Positions 27,371 to 36,992 of a stretch of 64,000 bases of DNA are shown piece by piece. Location of the stretch: NCBI GenBank assembly GCA_958295465.1, contig OY282353.1:620001-684000 (forward strand), in the 5' to 3' direction. The stretch's first letter is position 1, and each line of letters starts with the position of its first letter. This DNA is from an uncultured Gammaproteobacteria bacterium (GTDB taxonomy: Bacteria > Pseudomonadota > Gammaproteobacteria > HK1). A program made the position numbers and the translations under genes. Under the pieces are notes generated by a model. The model searched no databases, was not told the origin of the DNA, and was given only the letters and a program-made list of their open reading frames with translations.

Positions 27371-28146
27371 CTCGCGAGCAGGCGGCCGAACCCGGATACC
27401 GGGGCGGAACAGCCCGCTTCGCGCAGCGATTGCCAGAGCAGGGTCTGGATCGCGCTCAGCACCGGCCGGCCGAGCGCCGCCTCCGCGCGCTCGATGATCT
27501 CGACCGCGCGGATCGCGGTGCACGAGATGAAGAGCGCCTCGGCGCGTTCGTCACAGACCTCGAGCGCCGCATCGAAGATTGCATCCGGGGGGATGCGCGC
27601 CATCTCGCGATCGTCGGCCATGCAGAACCCCCCGACGTTGACGACTTCGATGCCGTGGGATTCGAGGAAGGCGCGCATCGCCTGGTTGACCGAATCGAGG
27701 TATGGGGTCAGGAGCGAGATGCGGCGGATCCCGAGATGCTCGAACCCCGCGATGGCCGAGGTGATCGGCGTGACCACCGGAATGTCCGGCCGTCCCGCGG
27801 CGCGGATCTCGCTCGCGACCCCCTCGTACCCGATGGCCACGGTGCCCGAAGTGCAGCTATACGCGATCGCGTCGAGCCGCTGGTCCGGGATGATCAGCTT
27901 CACCGCATCGCGCAGCAGCGGACCCTGCCGCCGGAGGTTCTCGACCGTGACGGGATTGATGCAGTGGATCCGCGACGTGTAGAACATGACGTCCGGGGGC
28001 AGCATGGCGTGGAAGTCGCGCTCCGTCGCGATGTCGCTGTCGAGCGCGATCAGCCCGATGCGGTGGCGGGCCGGTCCGGCGTCGAGCTCGAACCGTGTCG
28101 AGACCTTCACGGTGGGAAGGTCGGCAAGCGCTGGCTGGGCACTCAT
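27367..28146 (-). CDS. Asp/Glu racemase-superfamily protein (maleate isomerase / EutA-like)
   Basis: 259 residues. Two catalytic-type cysteines sit in the expected places: C98 in AYSCTSGTVAIG and C209 in LFISCTAIRAVEII. The opening HRIGLIALDSDIATERDFHA and the block HCINPVTVENLRRQGPLLRD match the maleate cis-trans isomerase, arylmalonate decarboxylase and ectoine-utilisation EutA group. These enzymes act on dicarboxylates by thiol-based proton transfer. Neighbours (thioesterase, nitroreductase) do not define a pathway and no ectoine genes are present, so I leave the symbol empty. Confidence 0.78.
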   Translation of the reverse strand: MSAQPALADLPTVKVSTRFELDAGPARHRIGLIALDSDIATERDFHAMLPPDVMFYTSRIHCINPVTVENLRRQGPLLRDAVKLIIPDQRLDAIAYSCTSGTVAIGYEGVASEIRAAGRPDIPVVTPITSAIAGFEHLGIRRISLLTPYLDSVNQAMRAFLESHGIEVVNVGGFCMADDREMARIPPDAIFDAALEVCDERAEALFISCTAIRAVEIIERAEAALGRPVLSAIQTLLWQSLREAGCSAPVSGFGRLLAS

Positions 28147-28247
28147 GGCTCGATCCCTCGCGAAACGATCAGGGCGCTATCGTAAGCGTTCCCGAACCGC
28201 CTGCAAACAGATCGGCGGCGAAGCCGCACCTGGGTACGAGAGCCGTA

Positions 28248-29084
28248 TCAGTCGAGCCGGAACCGTTTGGAGCGCACGAACTCTCCAAAGTCGCCCCGCT
28301 CGCTCACCGCGACCTGGCGCGCCTTGTCCTCGGACCATCCATAGAACTCCGCACGCCCGAACCGGGCAGGGTCGCGCTGGCGGTCCGGGTTCAGCGGAAG
28401 CATGACGTGGCGGCGGGCGTCGTAGCTCGCGATCCATCGCTCGAAGCCGCTGTCGTCGTAGCAGTTGTCGTGCACGAACGCATCGAGGGGCAGCCGGGGC
28501 GTGATCCGGCGCTCCTTCGCCGGGTAGCCCGCCACCATCCCGGCGACGGGAAACACGTAGTCGGGCAATCCGAGCATCCGCGAGACCTCGGCCGCGTGGT
28601 TGCGAACCACGCTCAACGGGCAGCAGCCGAGCCCCGCGGCCTGCGCGGCGCGGATGAATCCCGCCATGACCAACCCGGTATCCACCGCGGCGTTGAAGAA
28701 GCTGTCGAAGTGATCGTTGGCGAACGGGGTGCCGCGCAGCTCGCAGATGCGCCGGATCCGGCGGTTGTCCCCGCAAAACACGAGCAGCACCGGGGCGCCG
28801 GCGATCCACGGCATCGACGGGATCAGAGCGGCAATCCGCTCCTGGTCGGATCGATCGCTCACGTGCACGACGCACGACTGCTGGAGGTCGGACTTCGCGG
28901 GCGCGGAGAACGCTGCCGCGAGCAGGGCGCGCAGCACCGCCGGCGGCACCGGTTCGGAGGTGAAGGAACGATGACTGCGATGCGCGGCGAGACCCGTCAG
29001 CTCCGGATCCCGCTCCAACGCTCCGGGCACCTCGACTCTCTCGCCGAACCTTGCCTCGATGAGGCTCGACAACGTATCGCTCAT
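28248..29084 (-). CDS. Nitroreductase-family FMN oxidoreductase (NfsA-like)
   Basis: 278 residues from the ATG at 29084, which has AGGAGGA upstream; the ATG at 29114 has no comparable site. The N-terminal FMN-binding block HRSHRSFTSEPVPPAVLRAL and the block AVDTGLVMAGFIRAAQAAGL with GCCPLSVVRNHAAEVSRML are those of the oxygen-insensitive nitroreductases (NfsA/FRP type). The C-terminal FAEFYGWSEDK-like extension and ERRITPRLPLDAFVHDNCYD fit the NfsA subgroup. It probably reduces quinones or nitro compounds with NADPH. It lies 101 bp upstream of the racemase-family gene on the same strand. Confidence 0.85.
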   Translation of the reverse strand: MSDTLSSLIEARFGERVEVPGALERDPELTGLAAHRSHRSFTSEPVPPAVLRALLAAAFSAPAKSDLQQSCVVHVSDRSDQERIAALIPSMPWIAGAPVLLVFCGDNRRIRRICELRGTPFANDHFDSFFNAAVDTGLVMAGFIRAAQAAGLGCCPLSVVRNHAAEVSRMLGLPDYVFPVAGMVAGYPAKERRITPRLPLDAFVHDNCYDDSGFERWIASYDARRHVMLPLNPDRQRDPARFGRAEFYGWSEDKARQVAVSERGDFGEFVRSKRFRLD

Positions 29085-29376
29085 GGGTGGTCGTCCTCCT
29101 GGAGCGTGGCTCATGCACCGGCGACGCTATCGGATGGGAAGGCGGCTGCGGAGGACCGCTGCACATCTTCGGTTGACCCCGGTGATGCACCGGAAAGCAA
29201 AATGGACATCACGGGGTTGAAGTGATAAAGACGAACCGGCAGCGCGTCGCCATTGTACCCGGCATGGCGGGAGCGTACCGGGCTCCGGAGCTGGTGGCCG
29301 GGGCATCGCGGATCGTCTCCGCGACGCGGGCACGGATTCGCTGCCACCAGACCAGCCAAGACAAGGGGATCCCCCA

Positions 29377-31518
29377 ATGTGGAGCGTTCGTGAACCCGGC
29401 ACGGCCCGGTTGCCTCGTCCGCAATGCTTGCGGCGGCCGGCGGGCACACCGTCCCGGCCGAAAATTATCCCGCGGACGATGTACGGCTCCGCCACCCTGA
29501 CGGCGAGCCTGCTCGCCCTCGGCTGGCTGTTCCACAGCTTGCCGGCACAAGCGGTCGAGTTCGCCTCCGGCGAGCTTCAGGGGAGCTTCGACACCACCCT
29601 CTCCCACGGGGTGACCTTCCGCACCGGCAAGCGCGACGACAGCCTGACCGGCCTCAACTCCGACGACGGCGGCCGCAACTACAAACGCGGCCTCGTCAGC
29701 AACACCTCCAAGGTGACCGGCGAGCTGGAGCTCGACTACCGGAACTTCGGCGCCTTCGCCCGCGTCAACGGGTTCATCGACTTCGAGAACGAGAACGGCG
29801 ACCGCGAGCACCGCCCGCTGACCGAAGAGGCGAAAGACCTGGCCGGCAAGGACCTCGAAGTGCTCGACCTCTACGTGACCGGCGCGTTCGACGCCGGCGA
29901 CACCCCGGTCGACGTGCGGCTCGGCAACCACGTGCTCAACTGGGGCGAGAGCACCTTCATCCAGAACGGCGTCAACGTCGTCAACCCCTTCGACGTCACC
30001 AAGCTGCGCACGCCGGGGGCGGAGTTGCGCGACGCGCTGGAGCCGGTGCCGCTGGTCTCGGCGTCGGTGGCGCCGACCTCCGCCCTGTCGCTGGAAGGCT
30101 TCTACCAGCTCGATTGGAAGAAGACCGAGATCGACCCGCCGGGCACCTATTTCTCGACCAACGATTATGTGGGGGCGGGGGGGAACAGAGCCTTTTTCGA
30201 CAATCCCCAGTTCAGCGACCTCCTCCCCAACGACATGGGCGGCGGATTCGGCCCGCTCGCGGCAGCCATGAACTTCGATTTCATCAAGGCGGAGATGGAT
30301 TGCCGACTCACAAGCCCCACTCCCCCTTTCACTTTCGCCGGGACGGATTGCGAGCCCGACGACGGCTTCGACGACGGCTTTCTCAGCGTCACACGCAACC
30401 CGGACCGCAACCCCTCCGACTCGGGCCAGTGGGGGATCGCGCTACGCTACCTCGCCGAGAACCTGAACGATACGGAGTTCGGCTTCTACTTCGTCAACCA
30501 TCACAGCCGCCTGCCGCTGGTCAGCGCGACGTACGGCACGCTAGCCGGTTTCAGCGCCGGTGTCGCGGCGGCAAGAGCGGTCTCGGCGCCGGACTCCAGG
30601 ACCGCCGGCGAGATCATCAATCAGGCGGTCCCCGCGGGGGCTCCGAACCGTAACTTGGTGATCGCGGCAATCACCCGGGACATCAACGCCCGCAGGCGTG
30701 ACCCCACCCACGTGCTGACCGTCCCCGGGGCGGCCGAGATCCTGGAGCGAATCGACGGGGCCGCTTCCGCCCTCGCGATCGACCGCTACGGCAAGACCGC
30801 GAGCTACCACGTCGAGTATCCGGAAGACCTCCAGGTCCTCGGCGTCAGCTTCAATACCCTGCTCGGGGCGTCGGGCTGGGCGCTGCAAGGAGAGTATTCG
30901 TTCCATCCCGACGCGCCGTTGCAGAGGACCGAAATGTCCCTGTTCGAAGATGGGCTCAAGCCTCTGCTCTGTGCGCTCGATCCTTCGAGACGTGGGTGTG
31001 GAGGGAAACGTCCGTCACAAGCGGAGTTAGACGCCACCCTCAAATCCCGTCTCCAGGGTTACGTCGAACGCGACGTGAGCCAGCTCCAGGTCACCGCGAC
31101 CAAGGTGTTCGGCCCCGTCGTCCGGGCGGACGGAGGGGCGTTCATCACCGAGGCGGCGGTGATGCGCGTGCACGACATGCCGGACGAGACCGTCACGCCG
31201 CTCGATACCGGCGGCATCGGCGCCGAGATCGCCGACGCCACCTCCTTCGGCTACCGCGCGGCGGCGCGGCTCGACTACAACAACGCGATCGGCGCCGCAC
31301 GCCTCTCTCCATACGTGCAGTTCCAGCATGACGTGAACGGCAGCAGCCCCGGCCCCAGCGGTCCCTTCGTCGACGGCCGAAAAGTGCTGACCCTCGGCGT
31401 GGGCGCGAGCTATCTCGAAAGCTGGCGGGGGAGCCTGGGCTACACCATGCACGCCGGCGGGAACAACCAGCTCAGCGACCGCGACTTCGTCGCCGCCTCC
31501 GTCAGCTATTCGTTCTGA
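29377..31518 (+). CDS. DUF1302 outer-membrane protein
   Basis: 713 residues. A signal peptide (LTASLLALGWLFHSLPAQA) lies near residues 40-58, so the ATG at 29479 may be the real start, although AAGGGGA precedes the ATG at 29377. The body has beta-rich sequence typical of DUF1302 (FASGELQGSFDTTLSHGVTF, then LGNHVLNWGESTFIQNGVNV) and ends in ASVSYSF, an aromatic C-terminus expected for an outer-membrane barrel. It is the first gene of a four-gene same-strand locus with DUF1329, YCF48-like and RND genes, a set found together in many proteobacteria. A role in moving hydrophobic compounds across the envelope is inferred from the RND partner. Confidence 0.85.
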   Translation: MWSVREPGTARLPRPQCLRRPAGTPSRPKIIPRTMYGSATLTASLLALGWLFHSLPAQAVEFASGELQGSFDTTLSHGVTFRTGKRDDSLTGLNSDDGGRNYKRGLVSNTSKVTGELELDYRNFGAFARVNGFIDFENENGDREHRPLTEEAKDLAGKDLEVLDLYVTGAFDAGDTPVDVRLGNHVLNWGESTFIQNGVNVVNPFDVTKLRTPGAELRDALEPVPLVSASVAPTSALSLEGFYQLDWKKTEIDPPGTYFSTNDYVGAGGNRAFFDNPQFSDLLPNDMGGGFGPLAAAMNFDFIKAEMDCRLTSPTPPFTFAGTDCEPDDGFDDGFLSVTRNPDRNPSDSGQWGIALRYLAENLNDTEFGFYFVNHHSRLPLVSATYGTLAGFSAGVAAARAVSAPDSRTAGEIINQAVPAGAPNRNLVIAAITRDINARRRDPTHVLTVPGAAEILERIDGAASALAIDRYGKTASYHVEYPEDLQVLGVSFNTLLGASGWALQGEYSFHPDAPLQRTEMSLFEDGLKPLLCALDPSRRGCGGKRPSQAELDATLKSRLQGYVERDVSQLQVTATKVFGPVVRADGGAFITEAAVMRVHDMPDETVTPLDTGGIGAEIADATSFGYRAAARLDYNNAIGAARLSPYVQFQHDVNGSSPGPSGPFVDGRKVLTLGVGASYLESWRGSLGYTMHAGGNNQLSDRDFVAASVSYSF

Positions 31519-31530
31519 GCTCCGAGCGCC

Positions 31531-32949
31531 ATGAACATGAACCTGAACACATCCGTCCTCCGGTCCGCCGCCACCGCGCCCGCCCTCGGATGCGCCGCCC
31601 TCGTCCTCGGGTGCGCCGCCCTCGTCCTCGGGGGCGCTCTCGCCTTCCCCGCCGCCGCGGAGATCCCTGCCGACCAGATCGAGCGGCTCGGCCGCGACCT
31701 CACCCCGCTCGGGGGGGAGCGGGCGGGCAACGCCGAAGGCACCATCCCGGAATGGACCGGCGGCATCACCGAGCCGCCGGCCGGCTACCGGGCCGGCGAG
31801 CACCACCGCGACCCCTATACCGGCGACGAACCCCGGTTCGTCATCGACGCCGCCAACCTCGACGAGCATCGGGACAAGCTCTCCGTCGGGCACCAACGCA
31901 TGCTGGAGACCTACCCGACCTTCCGGATCCCGGTCTACCCGACGCGGCGCAGCGCCTCCGTCCCGCAGCGGATCTACGACGCCACCCGGCGGGTCGCGGC
32001 CACCGCAAAGCTCGTGGACGACGGCAACGGCGTGGGCGGCGCCACGGTGGGCATCCCCTTCCCGATCCCGAAGAACGGCCTGGAAGCCATCTGGAACCAC
32101 CTGCTGCGCTACCGGGGCGAGACGGTGGAATGCGTCATCGGCCAGGCCGCGGTGACCCGCGGCGGCGCATACACGATGGTCAAGTACGGTCTGGAGATCG
32201 AATTGCGCTACTCGCTGCCGGGCATGACCGAGGAGCGGCTCGGCAACACGATGGTGCTGTTCAAGCAGAAGGTGCTGGCCCCGGCGCGGCTCGCGGGCGA
32301 CCTCCTGCTGGTGCACGAGACCATGAACCAGGTCCGCGAGCCGCGCAACGCCTGGACCTACAACCCCGGCCAGCGCCGGGTGCGGCGCGCCCCCAACGTC
32401 GCCTACGACAACCCCGGCACCACCACGGACGGGCTGCGCACCGCGGATCAGTTCGACATGTTCAACGGCGCGGTGGACCGCTACGACTGGCGGCTCGCCG
32501 GCAAGCGCGAGATGGTCGTGCCCTACAACGCCTACCGGCTGCACAGCGGCGACCTCTCCTTCGCCGACGTCCTCACCCCCCTGCACGTCAACCCGGAGCA
32601 CCTGCGCTACGAGCTGCACCGGGTGTGGGTGGTGGAGGCGACGCTGAAGGAGGGCGCGCGCCACCTCTACAAGCGGCGCACCTTCTACGTGGACGAGGAC
32701 TCCTGGCAGATCCTGCTCGCCGACGTCTACGACAACCGGGACCAGCTCTGGCGGGTGTCGGAAGGCCACGTCATCAACTACTACGAGAAACCCCTGGTGT
32801 GGCCGACGCTCGAAGTGCATACCGACTTGCAGGCGGGCCGCTACCTCGCCCTCGGGCTCGACAACGAGTTCGACATGTGCTCCTGGGACGTCGAGTTCAC
32901 GTCCCGGGACTTCACGCCGGCGGCCTTGCGCCGCGAGGGCCGGCGTTGA
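31531..32949 (+). CDS. DUF1329 outer-membrane/periplasmic lipoprotein-like protein
   Basis: 472 residues, starting 12 bp after the DUF1302 stop. The signal region (LGCAALVLGGALAFPAAAEI) contains a duplicated segment GCAALVLGCAALVLG. The mature part begins IERLGRDLTPLGGERAGNAE and contains GTIPEWTGGI, the DUF1329 hallmark, with later DLQAGRYLALGLDNE. The fold is LolB-like according to general knowledge of the family, which would suit lipid or sterol handling. In other proteobacteria DUF1329 travels with DUF1302 and RND exporters. No enzymatic residues are evident. Confidence 0.85.
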   Translation: MNMNLNTSVLRSAATAPALGCAALVLGCAALVLGGALAFPAAAEIPADQIERLGRDLTPLGGERAGNAEGTIPEWTGGITEPPAGYRAGEHHRDPYTGDEPRFVIDAANLDEHRDKLSVGHQRMLETYPTFRIPVYPTRRSASVPQRIYDATRRVAATAKLVDDGNGVGGATVGIPFPIPKNGLEAIWNHLLRYRGETVECVIGQAAVTRGGAYTMVKYGLEIELRYSLPGMTEERLGNTMVLFKQKVLAPARLAGDLLLVHETMNQVREPRNAWTYNPGQRRVRRAPNVAYDNPGTTTDGLRTADQFDMFNGAVDRYDWRLAGKREMVVPYNAYRLHSGDLSFADVLTPLHVNPEHLRYELHRVWVVEATLKEGARHLYKRRTFYVDEDSWQILLADVYDNRDQLWRVSEGHVINYYEKPLVWPTLEVHTDLQAGRYLALGLDNEFDMCSWDVEFTSRDFTPAALRREGRR

Positions 32950-33157
32950 TGCGCGCGCCCGCGTTGCCGGCGGCCGGTTGAGGGTTCGGGCGGCGCGGGC
33001 CTTGCGCCGGAGAGGGAGGACGTGGCAGGGAATCGGCGCCATCGAAAGCCGACCACTGCCCGGCGGGCCGCATCCATGAACGCCAGCACCTTCGACACCC
33101 TCGCCGCCGCCCGCGCTCTCGAAGCGGTATGTCCATGACCGGGCCTCCCCTGCATCG

Positions 33158-34237
33158 GTGAGCGGGGCGGCGGACAGGAACGCCACCGGCGGGCCACTCG
33201 CATGGAACAAACCCGTTCCCCGCCCGTCTGCAGCGCTGGCCAGGGCCGGGGCACCCGCGATTCCCCGTAGCGGAATCGCCAGGCGACCGCACCGGCGGTC
33301 ACCGCTCGCATTCATCTTCTGGCTGGGAATTCTCCTGCCCGCGGCCAACGGCGCGGGCGCTGCCGAGCCGCTCCCCGCGGTGGAGGCGCCGCTGGCGATC
33401 GAATCCCTGCTGCTCGACGGGGCGGTGGCCGGCCCGCGTCTGGTGGTGGTGGGCGAGCGCGGGCACATCCTCGTCTCCACCGACAACGGCGCGCGCTGGA
33501 AGCAGGCCCGCGTGCCCACCCGCGCCCTGCTGACCGCGGTGCACATGCACGACGAGCGCATCGGTTGGGCGGTCGGGCACGACGCGGTGATCCTGCGCAC
33601 CGGGGACGGCGGCGCGACGTGGCGGCTCGTGCACTACGCGCCGGAGGAGGAACGCCCCCTGCTCGACGTGTGGTTCCGCGACGAGCACACCGGGTTCGCG
33701 GTGGGGGCCTACGGGTACTTCCTGGCCACCGGGGACGGCGGCGACACCTGGACCTCGCACGCCGTCAGCGAGGACGACTTCCACCTGAACGCGCTGGCCC
33801 CGGCCGGACCGGACCGGCTGTTCATCGCAGCGGAGGCGGGGGTCGCTTACCGGTCCGACGACGGCGGTGAGACGTGGCGTGCGCTGTCCCCCCCTTACGG
33901 CGGCTCGTGGTTCGGCGCCCTCGCGCTCGACACGGATCGGCTGCTGCTGCTCGGGCTCCGGGGCCACCTGTTCCGCTCCGAGGACGCGGGGGAGAGCTGG
34001 ACGCAGGTGGTCACCGGAACCAACGCGACCCTGACCGCCGCCCTCCGTGTCGATTCCGAACAGGTGCTGATCACCGGTCTCGAAGGGACCTTCCTCACCA
34101 GTCGGGACGGCGGACGCAACGTATCGCTCGGGCAGATCGCGTCGCGCGAGGGGATCTCGGCGGCGCTCGCGCTCGCCGACGGCGGCGTGTTGCTGCTCGG
34201 GGAGTTCGGCGTCCGGCGCCTGCCGGAGATCGAGTAG
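33158..34237 (+). CDS. YCF48/BNR-repeat periplasmic beta-propeller protein
   Basis: Up to 359 residues from GTG 33158. The first 45 or so are dubious because they overlap a dispersed repeat (33202-33308). A signal-like stretch FIFWLGILLPAANGAGAAE follows, so the mature protein probably begins near 33360. No ATG or GTG sits just before it in frame, leaving the start open. Repeated blocks RGHILVSTDNGARW, DAVILRTGDGGATW, YGYFLATGDGGDTW, GVAYRSDDGGETW and GHLFRSEDAGESW are Asp-box/YCF48 blades. These propellers act as assembly or binding partners, not enzymes. The gene lies between DUF1329 and the RND gene, 9 bp before the latter. Confidence 0.8.
   Translation: MSGAADRNATGGPLAWNKPVPRPSAALARAGAPAIPRSGIARRPHRRSPLAFIFWLGILLPAANGAGAAEPLPAVEAPLAIESLLLDGAVAGPRLVVVGERGHILVSTDNGARWKQARVPTRALLTAVHMHDERIGWAVGHDAVILRTGDGGATWRLVHYAPEEERPLLDVWFRDEHTGFAVGAYGYFLATGDGGDTWTSHAVSEDDFHLNALAPAGPDRLFIAAEAGVAYRSDDGGETWRALSPPYGGSWFGALALDTDRLLLLGLRGHLFRSEDAGESWTQVVTGTNATLTAALRVDSEQVLITGLEGTFLTSRDGGRNVSLGQIASREGISAALALADGGVLLLGEFGVRRLPEIE
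33202..33308. repeat. Dispersed repeat, copy A (with 42-bp insertion)
   Basis: Bases 33202-33241 match 38703-38742 at about 35 of 40 positions (ATGGAACAA.AC.GTTCC, then GCCCGTCTGC.GCGCTGGCC). After a 42-bp insertion containing GATTCCCCGTAGCGGAATC, the match resumes (GGCGACCG..CC.GCGGTC). It lies in the dubious N-terminal part of the YCF48 frame. Confidence 0.6.
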
Positions 34238-34246
34238 CGGCCGGCG

Positions 34247-36619
34247 ATGTCCGACGCCCCTTCCCCTGCCCCCCCGCGGCCCTCGCTCGCCGCCCGCGCC
34301 GAGCACCTTCTGTTCGCCCGCCGCCGCCTCGTGCTCGCGGCGTTCGCGCTCGTCACCCTGGCGATGGCGTGGCTTGCCACCGGGCTCAGGGTCGATGCCG
34401 GCTTCACCAAGCAGGTGCCGCTCGGGCACGAGTACATGGAGACCTTCCTCGCGCACCGCGACGAGTTCGGGGGCGCGGACCGGGTGGTGATCGCGCTGGT
34501 GGCGAAGGACGGCGACATGTTCACGCCGGAGTTCTTCGCCCTGCTGCGCGAGGTGACCGACACGGTGTTCTTCCTGCCCGGCGTGGACCGCACCCAGGTC
34601 TACTCCGTGCTCACCCCGAACGTGCGCTTCATCGAGGTGGTGGAGGACGGCATCACCGCCGGCAACGTGGTGCCGGCGGACTTCGAGCCGACCGAGGCCG
34701 GCCTTGCCAGGGTGCGCGAGAACATCATCAAGGCCCGCCTCGTCGGCCGCCTGGTGGCCAGTGACTTCAGCGGCGCCATCGTCAGCGCCAAGCTCCAGGA
34801 GTTCCATCCCAACACCGGCGAACGGCTCGACTACCTGGAGGTTGCAGGCGAGCTGGAACGCATCCGCCGCGAAGCGCAGGCGCGGGCCGAGGTGGACGTG
34901 CTCGTGGACATGCACGTCATCGGCTTCGCCAAGGTGATGGGGGACGTCGCGGCGGGCGCGGCCCGGGTGATGGCGTTCTTCGGGATCACCTTCCTCGTGA
35001 CCACCCTCTTCGTCTACGCCTACACCCGTTCGCTACGCCTCACCGCGGTCCCCCTCGCCTGCTCCCTGATCGCGGTGGTGTGGCAGCTCGGCGCGGTCAC
35101 CGGGCTCGGCTTCGGCATCGATCCGATGTCCATCCTGGTGCCCTTCCTGGTGTTCGCGATCGGGGTGAGCCACGGGGTGCAGATGGTGAGCGCGGTGCGC
35201 GCGGAAGTGATCGGCGGCGCGAGCGCCCCGGACGCGGCGCGGGCGAGCTTCCGCCGCCTGCTGCTGCCGGGCTCGGTGGCGCTGGTCTCCGATTCCGTGG
35301 GCTTCATCACCATCTCGCTGATCGAGGTGCGGGTCATCCAGGAGATCGCGCTCACCGCCAGCATCGGCGTGGCCGCGATCATCCTCACCAACCTGGCACT
35401 GCTGCCGGTGCTGCTCTCGTACCTGGAGGTGGGCGATGCGGAGCGCCGCGCCGCGAGCGATCTGGACCGCCGGCTCCGGCCGCTGTGGTCGCGCCTCGCG
35501 CGGGTGGCGCGGCGCGGGCCGGCCGCGGCGGCGATCGGCGTGGCCGTGGTGCTGGCGGCGGCCGGGGCGCATTACGCGGTGCAGGTCCGGGTAGGCGACG
35601 AGCAGCGCGGCGTGCCGGAGCTGCGCGCCGACTCCGTGTACAACCTGGACACCGCCGCCATCGCCGAGCGCTTCGAGATCGGGGTGGACGTGCTGACGGT
35701 GATCGCGGAGACGGCGCCCGAGGGCTGCATCGACTACGAGGTGATGAGCACCCTCGACGCCTTCGAATGGCACGTGCGCAACGTCGAAGGCGTGCAGTCG
35801 GTGCGCGGGCTCGCGGGGGTGGCCCGCGGGGTCAACGCCGGCTGGAACGAGGGCAGCCTCAAGTGGCGGGCGCTGCCGCGCAACCACTACATGCTGGTGC
35901 AGTCGGTGTCCCCGGTGCCCACCGGCAGCGGCCTGCTCAACACCGATTGCAGCGTGATGCCGGTGCAGATCTACACCGCCGACCACAAGGCCGAGACCAT
36001 CGGGCGCATCGTCGAGGCGGTGAAGGCGTTCCAGGCCGCGAACCCCGACGAGCGCATCGCCTTCCGGCTTGCCGCCGGCAACGTGGGGGTGATGGCGGCG
36101 ACCAACGAGGAGGTCGAGGCGTCCCAGTTCCCGATCCTCGGCTACGTCTACGCCGCGGTGATCGTGCTCTGCCTGCTCTCGTTCCGTTCGGTGGCGGCCA
36201 CGGTATGCATCATCGTGCCGCTCGCGGTGGTCTCCCTGCTCGCCTACGCGCTCATGGCATTGATGGAGATCGGGCTGAAGATCTCCACCTTGCCGGTGGT
36301 GGCGCTGGGGGTGGGGATCGGGGTGGACTACGGGATCTACATCTACGGGCGGCTGCGCGCCCATCTCGCGCAGGGGCTCGACTTCGCCGCGGCCTACGAG
36401 CGCACGCTCGCCACCACCGGCGCCGGCGTGGTGCTCACCGGCCTCACCCTGGCCGCGGGGGTGGCGACGTGGATCGTCGCCCCGCTGAAGTTCCAGGCCG
36501 ACATGGGCACGGTGCTGACGTTCATGTTCCTCGTCAACATGGTGGGCGCGGTGGTGCTGCTGCCCGCGCTGGGCGCGTGGTTGATCAGGCCGAAGAAGAC
36601 GCGGCCGGCCCCGGCGTGA
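34247..36619 (+). CDS. RND-superfamily (MMPL/SSD) exporter
   Basis: 790 residues. One transmembrane helix lies at about 28-48, then a periplasmic domain (RVDAGFTKQVPLGHEYMETF), then five helices at about 240-400 including VPFLVFAIGVSHGVQMVSAV. The pattern is then repeated: a helix at about 425, a second periplasmic domain, and five helices at about 640-780 including LGVGIGVDYGIYIYGRL. This duplicated layout and the GxGxDYG/GVSHG motifs are those of the MMPL/hopanoid-RND group. It uses proton motive force to move hydrophobic substrates. The DUF1302, DUF1329 and propeller genes upstream probably work with it across periplasm and outer membrane. Substrate unknown. Confidence 0.88.
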   Translation: MSDAPSPAPPRPSLAARAEHLLFARRRLVLAAFALVTLAMAWLATGLRVDAGFTKQVPLGHEYMETFLAHRDEFGGADRVVIALVAKDGDMFTPEFFALLREVTDTVFFLPGVDRTQVYSVLTPNVRFIEVVEDGITAGNVVPADFEPTEAGLARVRENIIKARLVGRLVASDFSGAIVSAKLQEFHPNTGERLDYLEVAGELERIRREAQARAEVDVLVDMHVIGFAKVMGDVAAGAARVMAFFGITFLVTTLFVYAYTRSLRLTAVPLACSLIAVVWQLGAVTGLGFGIDPMSILVPFLVFAIGVSHGVQMVSAVRAEVIGGASAPDAARASFRRLLLPGSVALVSDSVGFITISLIEVRVIQEIALTASIGVAAIILTNLALLPVLLSYLEVGDAERRAASDLDRRLRPLWSRLARVARRGPAAAAIGVAVVLAAAGAHYAVQVRVGDEQRGVPELRADSVYNLDTAAIAERFEIGVDVLTVIAETAPEGCIDYEVMSTLDAFEWHVRNVEGVQSVRGLAGVARGVNAGWNEGSLKWRALPRNHYMLVQSVSPVPTGSGLLNTDCSVMPVQIYTADHKAETIGRIVEAVKAFQAANPDERIAFRLAAGNVGVMAATNEEVEASQFPILGYVYAAVIVLCLLSFRSVAATVCIIVPLAVVSLLAYALMALMEIGLKISTLPVVALGVGIGVDYGIYIYGRLRAHLAQGLDFAAAYERTLATTGAGVVLTGLTLAAGVATWIVAPLKFQADMGTVLTFMFLVNMVGAVVLLPALGAWLIRPKKTRPAPA

Positions 36620-36992
36620 CCGCCCGGCGGGGGCGGGGCACTGCATTCCGCCGCGGGCCGGAAGGCCGACGGGTACGGCGGTCTTGATTTCGACATGGTG
36701 GATACCTCCTCCCCAAAGGGTCAGGTGTCCACGAAATCGGATCAACCCTGCACCGCTCCCTCGATACGGATTGGATTTTAGTCCCGCCGGTTATGTACTG
36801 CGCCATCCCTGCCCATGCGCCGTCCCACACAACGGATACGAGGGTGTCGAACGGGTTACCCCGGCGGAGGCCGGACAAGGGTCCGATCGGAGCGGGCGAC
36901 AGTCCGACTGTCTCGGCGAGAATCCGGCCGGGGCATGAGGCCCCGGCCGGACTCCTGCCTTCCAGCCTCGTCCGACGGCCTGCACGGGACGT
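36620..36992. other. Intergenic region between RND gene and catalase gene
   Basis: 373 bp with no supported gene. It contains CAGGTGTCCACGAAATCGGA near 36722, which resembles an insertion-sequence tip but has no partner. The catalase terminator-like hairpin at 36923-36951 is also here. Short frames on both strands look non-coding. Confidence 0.4.
36923..36951 (-). terminator. Terminator-like hairpin downstream of catalase
   Basis: TCCGGCCGGGGC and GCCCCGGCCGGA form a perfect 12-bp stem with a 5-base loop (ATGAG). It lies 42 bp beyond the catalase stop in its direction of transcription. No clear U-tract follows (TTCTCG), so it may be a weak terminator or an mRNA-stabilising hairpin. Confidence 0.5.

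Noticed and set aside
31027..33600. 857-codon minus-strand frame
   Set aside because: Antisense to DUF1329 and its neighbours; composition only, no domain.
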